Below, in pieces: positions 38,237 through 46,739 of a stretch of 64,000 nt of DNA. The translations under genes and the position numbers were made by a program. This stretch comes from Acinetobacter lactucae (GTDB lineage: Bacteria > Pseudomonadota > Gammaproteobacteria > Pseudomonadales > Moraxellaceae), in contig NZ_LRPE01000023.1 in NCBI RefSeq assembly GCF_001605885.1, forward strand, positions 223,770-287,769, read 5' to 3'. Each line of letters begins with the position of its first letter. Within the stretch, counting starts at the first letter, position 1. Below the pieces are notes generated by a model, which was given only the letters and a program-made list of their open reading frames with translations, ran no database searches and was not told where the DNA came from.

Positions 38237-38884
38237 TTATTTGCTTTCTAACATCTCTTTTAAAGAATTCACGACTTGCGGAAACGTCGTATAACCTTCT
38301 CTACCTAAAAAATGCCCGCCATTAGGAACGGTAATGTACGGCGCATCAATTTCTTTCGCCAATTCAATCGTCAATTTTGGCGGAACCAAATCATCATTAT
38401 CAGACAAATACACTAGCTTTTTCTTTATACCCTTAAAGTAATTTGTATCGATTTTGCTTTTTGTTATATAACCATCAAGCGAAGAAAAATCTGAAATTGG
38501 TCCAGAGAATCCAGATACTAAAATTATTCCACCAATATTTTGGTAATCGTGTCTTTGCAAAAAGTGCAGTAACGTAATCACCCCTAAACTGTGTGCAACA
38601 AAATAAGTATTTTCATCTACCGCAGGAATATTTTGGTCTAAAACTTTTTGCCATGCCTCTGCATCCGGATTCTCAGAATCTGGAAACGGAATTAAGGTAA
38701 CCTTTGTATTTTCATTTTCTATTTGATGTTTTAAATCTAGAAACCAATGATCATCGATAGAAGCAGAATAACCATGAAGCACAAATATTTGACGCATGTT
38801 CTTCTCCTGAAGTTCAAGTGTTTTGGCATTTGCAACAAATGACATTAATCCGAATAACACCAATAAAATGAGTTTTCTGATCAT
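38237..38884 (-). CDS. Exported alpha/beta serine hydrolase, RBBP9/YdeN-like
   Basis: A 215-residue protein with an N-terminal signal peptide (MIRKLILLVLFGLMSFVANA). Catalytic pattern: oxyanion strand IFVLHGYSAS, nucleophile Ser99 in FVAHSLGVI, acidic residue in YLSDNDDLVPP, and His in NGGHFLGREG. This matches the RBBP9/YdeN serine hydrolase family. If Met30 were the true start, the enzyme would be cytoplasmic as most RBBP9 proteins are, but the upstream part is clearly signal-like. Divergent from a MerR-type regulator 71 bases away that likely controls it. Confidence 0.85.
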   Translation of the reverse strand: MIRKLILLVLFGLMSFVANAKTLELQEKNMRQIFVLHGYSASIDDHWFLDLKHQIENENTKVTLIPFPDSENPDAEAWQKVLDQNIPAVDENTYFVAHSLGVITLLHFLQRHDYQNIGGIILVSGFSGPISDFSSLDGYITKSKIDTNYFKGIKKKLVYLSDNDDLVPPKLTIELAKEIDAPYITVPNGGHFLGREGYTTFPQVVNSLKEMLESK

Positions 38885-38914
38885 TGAACAAGTACCATTT
38901 TGAAAGATAAAAAC

Positions 38915-38946
38915 ATGCTAAACTATGACACCACTGTTAAGGTCAA
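38915..38946 (-). promoter_or_regulatory. MerR-type promoter/operator of the hydrolase gene
   Basis: On the minus strand TTGACC (38946-38941) and TAGCAT (38920-38915) are separated by 20 bases, a spacer longer than the sigma-70 optimum and typical of MerR-activated promoters. The spacer region holds the dyad TGAC-12-GTCA (38926-38945). It lies in the 71-base gap between the divergent merR-type gene and the hydrolase. Confidence 0.55.
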
Positions 38947-38955
38947 CCCCATTTT

Positions 38956-39321
38956 ATGAACTTAGCTAAAGTTTCAGAGCTCACAAAAGTAAGTCCTCGA
39001 ATGCTGCGTTATTACGAAAGTTTAGGACTTATACAGCCTCATCGAGCAAGTAATAACTATCGAAGCTACACAAAAAAAGATATTGAAACTATTAAGAAAA
39101 TTAAAATATTGAATGATGCAGGCATGCACCTAAAAGATATTCAGGTTTTGCTGCCTTGTTTTGATTTAGATGAACGTGTATTTACACTGTGTTCAGTGGT
39201 TCAAGAGAAACTGCAAACTGAACTCATGCATGTGTCTGAGCAGTTAAACAAACTACAAACTTCTCAAAGTTTATTACAATCTTTTTTAACCAAAGGAAAA
39301 GCCGAGAGTACCAAACTATAA
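38956..39321 (+). CDS. MerR-family transcriptional regulator
   Basis: A 121-residue regulator with the winged helix-turn-helix VSELTKVSPRMLRYYESLGL (7-26), SNNYRSYTKKDIETIKKIKI, and a C-terminal dimerising coiled coil (about 80-115). Two cysteines, Cys48-region absent, Cys55/Cys65-like residues occur only in LLPCFDLDERVFTLCSV, without the metal-loop spacing of MerR/CueR. So a metal sensor is unlikely; an organic ligand or redox signal is possible. Divergent from the exported hydrolase. Confidence 0.9.
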   Translation: MNLAKVSELTKVSPRMLRYYESLGLIQPHRASNNYRSYTKKDIETIKKIKILNDAGMHLKDIQVLLPCFDLDERVFTLCSVVQEKLQTELMHVSEQLNKLQTSQSLLQSFLTKGKAESTKL

Positions 39322-39342
39322 TTCTTGATGCTCACACTCTGC

Positions 39343-40101
39343 TTATTCTTTTAAATCTCCTTCGAGTGCAGCCACATTTTTTTTCTTAATTTTTTCAATT
39401 TTTGCATTTAGTTTTAAAACATCTTGATAAAGCCCATTAAACTTTTTGACCTGTGCATTTTCGTGAAAAAGAATCATCTGATCTTTCTTTTGCCATTCAT
39501 AATTTTTTAGAAGCTTAAACATTTGTTCTGCTTTATCTAAAATTTGTAGTTCAATCATAAAAATTGCATGGTCTTGATCTGCTTTTTGCTGAGTTCCCAA
39601 TTTCATTTCAAGGAGTTGCCTCATTTCTGCATCAACAGATAACTCTTGAACCTTTGCTAAGAAAGTTTTATGAATTTTTTCATATTCAGTTTGATACTGA
39701 TCTGAAGCCATACGGACATCAGCTAACATCTTCTCGGTTTCTACAAACTTTTGCTTTTTATCAAGATCTAGACGATCAACATTTAAAAAAGTATCCCATT
39801 TGGCGGCTTTGAGTTCTCTTAAGTATGCATTTCGTGCATTAATATTTTGAATCCAATAACTTAAAAGAAATTCTGAAATTTGCTTATAGTGTCCTGCCAA
39901 ACGTTTATCATGAATATCAAGCTGGACGGGTTTAGACCAGTCTTGCGCTTGTTCATAGAGCTGATTCATTTTTTCAGTCATGACGACATCAAACATTTGA
40001 CTACTGTCTTTGGCTTGCTGCTGTTTGATATGCTGATAGGTGAAAAAAACAATGCTTGTGATAACAATCAGACTTGCAATCGCAATCAAAACTCGGCGCA
40101 T
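39343..40101 (-). CDS. Membrane-anchored, helix-rich hypothetical protein
   Basis: 252 residues. One N-terminal hydrophobic segment (RRVLIAIASLIVITSIVFFT) acts as signal anchor; the rest is almost all charged alpha helix, with coiled-coil-like stretches (FVETEKMLADVRMASDQYQT, VLKLNAKIEKIKKKNVAALE). Probably periplasmic. No family recognised. The ATG at 40101 has AGGAGG five bases upstream, which decides against the GTG two codons earlier. Convergent with the MerR gene with 21 bases between. Confidence 0.7.
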   Translation of the reverse strand: MRRVLIAIASLIVITSIVFFTYQHIKQQQAKDSSQMFDVVMTEKMNQLYEQAQDWSKPVQLDIHDKRLAGHYKQISEFLLSYWIQNINARNAYLRELKAAKWDTFLNVDRLDLDKKQKFVETEKMLADVRMASDQYQTEYEKIHKTFLAKVQELSVDAEMRQLLEMKLGTQQKADQDHAIFMIELQILDKAEQMFKLLKNYEWQKKDQMILFHENAQVKKFNGLYQDVLKLNAKIEKIKKKNVAALEGDLKE

Positions 40102-40278
40102 ACACACCTCCTATTTCCCTTCTTATAGTTTTGCTCTTTATAGTTATAAAATAGAGCTTATTCTTCTTTATATGCCATTTATTTCACAATACGCAACACT
40201 GTATTCGCTACTCAAAGCTTTAAATCCTTGTGCATCATCCCTATTATGATGGGTAATTAAAATTTATGAGATTCTCCC

Positions 40279-40980
40279 ATGCGTGTTGATGTCTGGTCTG
40301 ATGTAGTTTGCCCTTTTTGTTATATCGGCAAAAAACGCCTTGAACATGTAGCTGCTGAAGCAGGTATTGATCTTGAAATCCACTGGCATAGTTTTGAATT
40401 AGATCCTGATGCACCAGCAAAACATGACACTTCGAATACTGAGCGCTTAGCTAAAAAATATGGCCGTACTTATGAAGAGATGGAAGAAATGGAGCGCAAT
40501 ATTGCGGCCATGGCTGCCTCTGAAGGTATTGATTTCCAATGGCAAAAGGCGAACTCAGGCAATAGTTTTAATGCACACCGTATTATTCACCTTGCTCAAA
40601 GCAAAGGTTTAGGCAATGAAGCTAAAGAAGCTTTCTTCCATGCTTATATGACAGAAGGTCTCGCAATTGGCGAACGTGAAGTTGTAGAAGAAATTGCATC
40701 TCGTATTGGCCTTGATAATGCCGAAGTTGAATATGTATTAGATACCAATGAACTATCCGACTTTGTCCGCCATGATGAAAAAATTGCACGAGAACAACTC
40801 AATGTAACTGGTGTACCATTTTTTGTCTTTGATCAAAGAATTGCCCTTGCTGGAGCTCAACCTCGCGAAGTCTTTTTACAAGTGTTAGAAAAAGCGCAAA
40901 TCAAGGCAAATACTGAAGAAGTAGAGCAAGATGATGCAGCTGTTTGCACTGATGAATCATGTGATATTCCACAGAAATAA
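40279..40980 (+). CDS. DsbA-family oxidoreductase, FrnE-like
   Basis: A 233-residue thioredoxin-fold protein. The active site CPFC (residues 11-14, in WSDVVCPFCYIGKKRL) and cis-Pro loop NVTGVPFFVFDQRIALAG flank the helical insertion typical of DsbA/FrnE. No signal peptide, so it is cytoplasmic. Residues about 223-228 (VCTDESC) hold a second Cys pair like that of Deinococcus FrnE, whose C-terminal pair helps activity in oxidative stress. A role in disulfide handling is likely; the substrate is unknown. Confidence 0.9.
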   Translation: MRVDVWSDVVCPFCYIGKKRLEHVAAEAGIDLEIHWHSFELDPDAPAKHDTSNTERLAKKYGRTYEEMEEMERNIAAMAASEGIDFQWQKANSGNSFNAHRIIHLAQSKGLGNEAKEAFFHAYMTEGLAIGEREVVEEIASRIGLDNAEVEYVLDTNELSDFVRHDEKIAREQLNVTGVPFFVFDQRIALAGAQPREVFLQVLEKAQIKANTEEVEQDDAAVCTDESCDIPQK

Positions 40981-41340
40981 ATCAACACAATTAAAAATGT
41001 GATCAAATCGTATGTTTTATCACCATTTTAGCAATAGAGCGTTCTAAAAAAAGAACTATCCAATTGCCAAAAATCAGTTTATTATTGCCGCTTAGAATAT
41101 TCGCGCTGTAATGTTCTGTTTTTTATGTGTTTAATGATCGGAATTTGAAGTTTCCTTGATCTATCATCCCCCATTAATGGGGGATTTTTTTTGGCTAAAA
41201 ATAATCGCTACTAGCTTAAACTTTTTCATTTATTTCAAATATGTAAAAAAAGTTAAATTTACTTAACTTTTGTGTCGCCCTCTTGATTTTATTAGAAAAA
41301 TCAACAAAAGTGGAAACAACAACAAAACATAAAGATAGAT
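40981..41340 (+). other. Gene-free region with strong terminator; possible small RNA
   Basis: 360 bases after the DsbA-like gene. A strong terminator ATCCCCC-ATTAAT-GGGGGAT followed by T8 is at 41166-41192, 186 bases after the stop. Ahead of it are a small hairpin GTTCT-6-AGAAC (41041-41056) and a weak promoter-like TTGCCG-18-TAATGT near 41096-41125. This could be a long 3' untranslated region or a separate small RNA of about 70 bases. The last 150 bases are AT-rich leader of the next gene, with no ribosome site that I recognise. Confidence 0.45.
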
Positions 41341-42483
41341 ATGAAAACATTTCATGTAATGCCGTACCGGCAGCTTTTTGCACTTTTAACAATTGGATTT
41401 GGTTCAGTATGCATCACTCATGCAGAGGCCACCTCTTCTTCTACTACCCCACAAGTAGGGAGTACATCAGCTGGAGTACAAAGCGAAGCTACTACAGATG
41501 AAAATGTATTAGATAAAATACCGCGTTGGGTGGACGCAACTCCAACCATTTTTCCAGAGCAGTCTAATCATTCTATAGTTCCCCCTACTGAACAAACAGA
41601 AGATCAAACTTGGGTTGACCGCAAACAAAAGAAAATTCGTAATTGGGCCGATCGTACGTCTGAAAAAATTGATGATTGGTTTGGTGAAGTCGATCCACAA
41701 AAACCTGCTACCGCGACCATCCGTGTAATGGTCGATAACTATTGGAATGAATACGATAACTATGAAATCAAACCCAGAATTCGCGGTAAGATTAAGCTGC
41801 CGACTCTAGAAAAACGTCTAAGCGTGGTATTTGGTGATGATTCTTTAGATGATGAATTTAATAACAGTCCAGCCAATATTAATCAGAACCCGAATCAAGA
41901 TCCAAATAAAAAATTAGATGGCAAACGAACTCGAGATGACAATAGTTCGATTGCCTTACGTTGGTCAAATTTTTCTAAAAAACTGCCTTTCGAAACCGAT
42001 GCCGACTTAGGTATTCGTTCTGGGGACGATATTTATGTTCGTTTAAAAGCATCAAGAGATTGGCAACTCCGTAATGATTTTAAGTTCTATGCTGAACAAA
42101 TTTATCGTTATGGAATAGACAGCGAAAACTATTTACGTACCAATCTTGAACTGACTCATGCCAGACCAAATCAACCGTTTTTATCGAATCAGTTCAGCCT
42201 GACCTATGCGGATGATCAAGATGACGATCTAGCTTGGGAAAACAGAACTTTCCGCGAACATCATTTCTTTGCAAACAACCGTTTTAACTATGGTATTTAT
42301 ACAGGTGGTTATTACAAAGACAATGACCTACGTTTAAATAGTTGGGGACCGTTTGTTTCATGGCGCCAACCCGTTTTACGTGAATGGTTCTTTGTACAAG
42401 GTGATGTAAATTACTTTAATGACCACCGCGAAGATCGTAATCATTTTGTCAGCACCTTCTTACGCTTAGAAGCACTTTTTTAA
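41341..42483 (+). CDS. Putative outer-membrane beta-barrel protein (paralog 1)
   Basis: 380 residues. A signal peptide (residues 1-28, ending CITHAEA), a Ser/Thr/Gln-rich low-complexity stretch, then KKIRNWADRTSEKIDDWFG, and from about residue 120 a series of alternating-residue beta strands with Asp/Asn turns, ending with Phe (LRLEALF), the usual last residue of barrel proteins. WGPFVSWRQPVLREWFFVQG is a striking block shared with the next gene. I cannot name a family. Probably an outer-membrane protein of this genus with unknown cargo or binding role. Confidence 0.65.
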   Translation: MKTFHVMPYRQLFALLTIGFGSVCITHAEATSSSTTPQVGSTSAGVQSEATTDENVLDKIPRWVDATPTIFPEQSNHSIVPPTEQTEDQTWVDRKQKKIRNWADRTSEKIDDWFGEVDPQKPATATIRVMVDNYWNEYDNYEIKPRIRGKIKLPTLEKRLSVVFGDDSLDDEFNNSPANINQNPNQDPNKKLDGKRTRDDNSSIALRWSNFSKKLPFETDADLGIRSGDDIYVRLKASRDWQLRNDFKFYAEQIYRYGIDSENYLRTNLELTHARPNQPFLSNQFSLTYADDQDDDLAWENRTFREHHFFANNRFNYGIYTGGYYKDNDLRLNSWGPFVSWRQPVLREWFFVQGDVNYFNDHREDRNHFVSTFLRLEALF

Positions 42484-42494
42484 GCTAGCCAACG

Positions 42495-42520
42495 TCACCT
42501 TGGAACCTCATCCAAGGTGA
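42495..42520 (+). repeat. Perfect hairpin between the two barrel paralogs
   Basis: TCACCTTGGA-ACCTCA-TCCAAGGTGA: ten perfect base pairs with a 6-base loop, 12 bases after the stop of paralog 1. No T-run follows on either strand, so it may be an RNA-stabilising or processing hairpin rather than an intrinsic terminator. Confidence 0.6.
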
Positions 42521-42612
42521 TGAATAATAAAATCCCTTTAAATAAAATTTTAAGCTTAGCCTTCTAAAGTACTGTTCTAATTTTTTTTATTTTTGATTCC
42601 TTCTCTCTAAAA

Positions 42613-43509
42613 ATGAATCAATTTTCTTCTTTTTCATTTCAAAATAGATCGGCTATCTTCATTTGTATTTATAGTTTGGGTGTATTGGCTTTACTTCCCC
42701 ATTCTCAATTTTTTTATCACTCTCTAAAACATAAAAGGTCACGGCGTTATCCCTACTCTTCTACAAGTTTCGCACAAGTAAAACTGCAATCACTTTCACA
42801 TTCTCCTTGTGAAGTAGCGCCAAACAATACCTTATCTGATGCTACTTTAATTCAAGAGCTTATGGCTGTATTCGGAAATGATACGTTCTGGAAACGTGCG
42901 ACTCAACGTGAACAAACGTATAAAGCTTTGGGTAAAAGAAAGAAGAAGAATTCATCAACCCAGGTTTCTATCATAAATCCACTGAGTGCGAGCTGGGCCA
43001 CCATTTCAACTTGGATGCCTTTTGAAAATGACCTTGATTTAGGTTCAAATTCAGATAGCGATATCTACGTACAATTTTTAGCAAAGAAGAAATGGAATTT
43101 GAGACATAACATTAGCATTGATACAGAACAGATCTTTCGTTACGGCTCTACCAGCCGAAATTATTCTGAAACTACCCTAAACTTAACGCAGAAAATGCAA
43201 GACAATACCCTTTTCGCTAACAAATTTAATGTGAATAAGAGTGAAAATGAAGATTACAACTGGGGTAACTGGACTTTCCAGCAATTTGAGTTTGTAAAAA
43301 ATAATAGCCTTACTTATGGTGTGTATAGCGGTGGCGTCTACACCAAAAATGATATCCGACTCAATAGTTGGGGCCCCTACATTTCATGGCGACAACCGAT
43401 ATGGAGAGATTGGATTTTTATGCAAAATGATCTTAATTTTTTTAACCATCTTGATGATGACTCTAAACATCAGCTTAGTGTCCAAATGAATCTAGAAGCT
43501 AATTTTTAG
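42613..43509 (+). CDS. Putative outer-membrane beta-barrel protein (paralog 2, divergent)
   Basis: 298 residues, homologous to the preceding gene over about its last 170 residues: FENDLDLGSNSDSDIYVQFL against FETDADLGIRSGDDIYVRLK, and NSWGPYISWRQPIWRDWIFM against NSWGPFVSWRQPVLREWFFV. It also ends with Phe (LEANF). The N-terminus differs: a hydrophobic segment (AIFICIYSLGVLALLPHS) without a clean signal-peptidase site, and the WADRTSEKIDDWFG part is missing. No clear ribosome site. It may be poorly expressed, decaying, or have a different start. Confidence 0.6.
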   Translation: MNQFSSFSFQNRSAIFICIYSLGVLALLPHSQFFYHSLKHKRSRRYPYSSTSFAQVKLQSLSHSPCEVAPNNTLSDATLIQELMAVFGNDTFWKRATQREQTYKALGKRKKKNSSTQVSIINPLSASWATISTWMPFENDLDLGSNSDSDIYVQFLAKKKWNLRHNISIDTEQIFRYGSTSRNYSETTLNLTQKMQDNTLFANKFNVNKSENEDYNWGNWTFQQFEFVKNNSLTYGVYSGGVYTKNDIRLNSWGPYISWRQPIWRDWIFMQNDLNFFNHLDDDSKHQLSVQMNLEANF

Positions 43510-43525
43510 CCAAATATCATCAAGT

Positions 43526-43551
43526 TGTGGATAACTCTTTCTTTATCCACA
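43526..43551. promoter_or_regulatory. Inverted pair of perfect DnaA boxes
   Basis: TGTGGATAA (43526-43534) and TTATCCACA (43543-43551) are both exact matches to the DnaA box, head to head with 8 bases between, in the gap between two convergent genes. The pair is also a 9-bp hairpin. No T-run follows on the plus strand; on the minus strand it lies beyond the htpG terminator. Confidence 0.6.
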
Positions 43552-43579
43552 AAAAAAGCCCCTGATAGTTCAGAGGCTT
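43551..43579 (-). terminator. Intrinsic terminator after htpG
   Basis: On the minus strand AGCCTCTGA-ACTA-TCAGGGGCT followed by T7, 14 bases after the htpG stop. Its T-run touches one DnaA-like box. Confidence 0.9.
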
Positions 43580-43593
43580 CTTTTAAAGCTAAA

Positions 43594-45513
43594 TTATTTC
43601 AACAATAAGCTATTAATACGTTTTACATAAGCTGCTGGGTCTTCCGGTAAACCACCTTCAGCAATAACAGCCTGATCAAAAATGACATTAGCCAAGTCAT
43701 CAAACTGCTCTGAACCATCAAGTTTCTTCACTAAAGGATGCTCAGGGTTAATTTCTAAAATCGGTTTAATTTCCGGCACCGCTTGGCCTGCTTGTTTGAG
43801 CATACGAATCAGTTGAGGAGATAACTCACCTTCACTTGTCACTAAACACGCTGGAGAATCAACTAATCGTGTAGTTACACGTACTTCTTTAGTTTTAGCC
43901 TTTAATGAGTCACTTAGTTTCTCAACAACAGGCTTAAACTGCTCAGCAGCTTGCTCAAGTGCCTTTTTCTCTTCAGCGTCTTGCAAATCACCTAAATCAA
44001 CAGCGCCTTTAGACACATTCTTTAATGGCGTACCGTCAAACTCATGAACAAAATTCATTGCCCATTCGTCAACACGCTCTGCCATTAATAATACTTCAAT
44101 GCCTTTTTTTTTGAACAACTCTAACTGTGGTGAGTTTTTCGCTGCTGCTAGACTGTCAGCAGTCACATAATAGATGGCTTTTTGGCCCTCTTTCATACGT
44201 GCCTTATAGTCAGCAAAAGAAGTCGTTACTTCATCATTTGTTGAAGTCGCATAACGTAATAATTTTAAAATACGTTCACGGTTACCAAAGTCTTCACCCA
44301 AGCCTTCTTTGAGTACTGAGCCAAACTCACTATAGAAAGTCTTGAATTTTTCTTGGTCTTTTTCATCTTCCGATTTAGCCAAACCATCAAGTACGGTTAA
44401 TACACGGCGTGCATTACCTTCACGAATCGTTTTGACATCACGGCTTTCTTGCAACAACTCGCGGCTAACATTAAGCGGCAAATCAGCACTATCCACTACA
44501 CCTTGAACAAAGCGTAAATAGTTTGGAATTAAATTATCCGCATCATCCATAATAAAGACGCGTTTTACATATAGCTTAATTCCCGCTTTTGCTTCACGAG
44601 TAAAAATGTCATGTGGCGCTTTACTTGGAATATAAAGTAATTGGGTATATTCAGTACTACCTTCAACACGGTTATGTGCCCATGCGAGCGGTGCTTCAAA
44701 GTCATGAGTTAAGTTTTTATAGAACTCAATATATTGCTCTTCAGTCACGTCGCTTTTGTTACGTGTCCATAAAGCACTTGCCGAGTTGATCGCTTCCCAC
44801 TCGTCAGTTTTGACCATTTGGCCGCCTTTAGGCTCTTCACCTTCAGCAACCTCTTCTTCTTGCCAAACTTCTTTTTGCATTTCAATTGGCAGACTAATGT
44901 GGTCAGAGTATTTATTAACAATCTGCTTAACTTTATAAGATTCTAAATAATCAAGTGCATCATCACGTAAGTGAAGAATAATGTCGGTACCACGTGAGGC
45001 CTTATCAATTTGCTGAACTTCAAACTCGCCTGTACCACCACTAATCCAGCGCACCCCTTCAGATGCATCTAGACCCGCACGGCGTGATTCAACCGTAATC
45101 TTGTCTGCAACAATAAAACCAGAATAGAAACCAACACCAAATTGACCAATCAATTGAGCATCTGCTTTTTGATCACCCGTCAATTTTGACATGAAATCTT
45201 TAGTACCTGACTTCGCAATCGTACCTAAGTTATCAATTGCTTCTTGCTGGCTTAAACCAATACCGTTATCAGAAATTGTTAAGGTTTTATCTTCTTTATT
45301 TAAGCTGATTCGTACGTGCAAGTCCGGATCATTTTCATAATATTCAGGATGATTAATTCCTTCAAAACGTAACTTATCACATGCATCTGATGCATTAGAG
45401 ATAAGCTCACGCAAGAAAATCTCAGGGTTAGAATAGAGAGAATGCGTCACTAAATGTAAAAGCTGGGCAACTTCTGCTTGGAAACTATAATTTTGTGATG
45501 CTTGTTCACTCAT
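43594..45513 (-). CDS. htpG: Molecular chaperone HtpG (Hsp90)
   Basis: A 639-residue dimeric ATP-dependent chaperone. N-terminal GHKL ATPase signatures: [40 protein letters not shown], and the lid region [20 protein letters not shown]; then the middle domain (catalytic Arg in [12 protein letters not shown]) and the C-terminal dimerisation domain. GGAG lies in AAGGAGTGATTT just before the ATG. A heat-shock-type promoter precedes it, as expected for this gene. Confidence 0.97.
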   Translation of the reverse strand: MSEQASQNYSFQAEVAQLLHLVTHSLYSNPEIFLRELISNASDACDKLRFEGINHPEYYENDPDLHVRISLNKEDKTLTISDNGIGLSQQEAIDNLGTIAKSGTKDFMSKLTGDQKADAQLIGQFGVGFYSGFIVADKITVESRRAGLDASEGVRWISGGTGEFEVQQIDKASRGTDIILHLRDDALDYLESYKVKQIVNKYSDHISLPIEMQKEVWQEEEVAEGEEPKGGQMVKTDEWEAINSASALWTRNKSDVTEEQYIEFYKNLTHDFEAPLAWAHNRVEGSTEYTQLLYIPSKAPHDIFTREAKAGIKLYVKRVFIMDDADNLIPNYLRFVQGVVDSADLPLNVSRELLQESRDVKTIREGNARRVLTVLDGLAKSEDEKDQEKFKTFYSEFGSVLKEGLGEDFGNRERILKLLRYATSTNDEVTTSFADYKARMKEGQKAIYYVTADSLAAAKNSPQLELFKKKGIEVLLMAERVDEWAMNFVHEFDGTPLKNVSKGAVDLGDLQDAEEKKALEQAAEQFKPVVEKLSDSLKAKTKEVRVTTRLVDSPACLVTSEGELSPQLIRMLKQAGQAVPEIKPILEINPEHPLVKKLDGSEQFDDLANVIFDQAVIAEGGLPEDPAAYVKRINSLLLK

Positions 45514-45557
45514 AAATCACTCCTTAAATTTTGAAGCTGTTTGTTCTCGAATGCTTT

Positions 45558-45588
45558 ATGAATGGAGTACTTCTAGAATTTTTCAATC
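45558..45588 (-). promoter_or_regulatory. RpoH (sigma-32)-type promoter of htpG
   Basis: On the minus strand GATTGAAAA (45588-45580; consensus CTTGAAAA), a 12-base spacer and CTCCATTCAT (45567-45558; consensus CCCCATNTA) lie 45 bases before the htpG ATG. The fit and the gene identity both support heat-shock control. Confidence 0.72.
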
Positions 45589-45614
45589 CTGAATATCAAA
45601 AATTTTTAATCTAA

Positions 45615-45968
45615 TTAAAATGGGCCGTGGCTTAACACCCTATCTTGCAATATCGTATCTAACTGCTTTTGACGTTGTTGGTAAGCTTTGCTAATACAAC
45701 TGACATTGGCAGCACAAGCATTTCTTTTTTTCAGCCATTGCTGCTGAGTATCTTTTTGGTTATCTCGTCCACCCATCGGTAAAGCATGCAGAATGATTTG
45801 ATACGTCGTTGCCATTTTTACATCTGCATCGTTTAAAGAACGGTTTTTACAAATGCTTTTTTCTGTTTTCGTTTTTGCAGCATCGCACGAAAAACTTGCA
45901 GCTTGTAAATTTTGAGTAAAAGCAATACCGCTCAAAAGTGCTAAACAAATCGCTAATTTGTTATTCAT
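45615..45968 (-). CDS. LprI-like secreted protein
   Basis: 117 residues. A signal peptide (MNNKLAICLALLSGIAFTQN, cleavage likely after QAA near residue 24) and a small mature domain with four Cys: FSCDAAKTKTEKSICKNRSL and KKRNACAANVSCISKAYQQR. This pattern is that of the LprI N-terminal domain (PF07007), found in a mycobacterial lysozyme inhibitor and many small periplasmic proteins. Two disulfides likely. Its real target is unknown. Confidence 0.82.
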   Translation of the reverse strand: MNNKLAICLALLSGIAFTQNLQAASFSCDAAKTKTEKSICKNRSLNDADVKMATTYQIILHALPMGGRDNQKDTQQQWLKKRNACAANVSCISKAYQQRQKQLDTILQDRVLSHGPF

Positions 45969-46078
45969 GTTCTTATTCCCATGCTTGTAATGAATAGAAA
46001 TTAGTTTAGAAAAAAACTTGCAGAAAATATGTATAAAACTGTCTGTTTTATGCTTTTTTTAGTGCAAATAAAATCCTT

Positions 46079-46110
46079 AAAAAAACCTCACATAAAATAT
46101 ATGTGAGGTG
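46079..46110 (-). terminator. Intrinsic terminator after ompW
   Basis: On the minus strand ACCTCACATA-TATTT-TATGTGAGGT followed by T7, 48 bases after the ompW stop. Confidence 0.88.
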
Positions 46111-46157
46111 CCTGAGTCTAGGTTTTATTATTATATTTTTTCTATTTATTATTATGC

Positions 46158-46739
46158 TTAAAATTTATAGCTATAACCTAAAGTGTAAACAAAAGGATTA
46201 ATATCTAGATCAAATTTAGCGCCATTTGTTAAAGTAACTTCTGGGCTTAAATCAGCATAACGAACATCTACAAATACACCCCAATTTTTAGCATCAGCAG
46301 GTTGGAAATTAAATCCAACTTGTCCTGCCACACCAAAATCTTCTTTTACTTTGTCAGCAACACCTTGCTCGTCCCAAGGAATAAATGCTGTAGCACCGAT
46401 ACCAATATATGGAGTAAAACGAGTCGAGTTTTTAAAATGATATTTAGCAGTAATCGTTGGTGGTAACTGTTTAATACGCGCTACTTTGTTTCCATCTAAC
46501 AAAACATCATGATTAACTGGTGTTGCTAACAATAACTCTGCCGAAAATGGAGATTGGCCAAAGAAGTATTCTACTGATGGTGTAAATGCATATTCATGAT
46601 CTGCTTTTACCACGCCTAAAGCTGTTGTTGTATCTTCTGATGGAGCAATAACACTACCACCAAATTTCACTTGCCAGTTACCAGCAAAAGTAAAAGAAGA
46701 CATCCCCATTAATGCAATAACCAAAGCTTTTTTGAACAC
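46158..46739 (-). CDS. ompW: OmpW-family outer membrane protein
   Basis: A 193-residue eight-stranded barrel of the OmpW family, with signal peptide VFKKALVIALMGMSSFTFAG. Family marks: YAFTPSVEYFFGQSPFSAEL, AKYHF-TRFTPYIGIGATA, and a C-terminal strand ending YSYKF with terminal Phe. In related bacteria OmpW forms a narrow hydrophobic channel and responds to salt, iron and envelope stress. I take the GTG at 46739 as start because GGAG lies eight bases upstream and the signal peptide then begins properly; an ATG at 46778 would add 13 non-signal residues. Confidence 0.92.
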   Translation of the reverse strand: MFKKALVIALMGMSSFTFAGNWQVKFGGSVIAPSEDTTTALGVVKADHEYAFTPSVEYFFGQSPFSAELLLATPVNHDVLLDGNKVARIKQLPPTITAKYHFKNSTRFTPYIGIGATAFIPWDEQGVADKVKEDFGVAGQVGFNFQPADAKNWGVFVDVRYADLSPEVTLTNGAKFDLDINPFVYTLGYSYKF

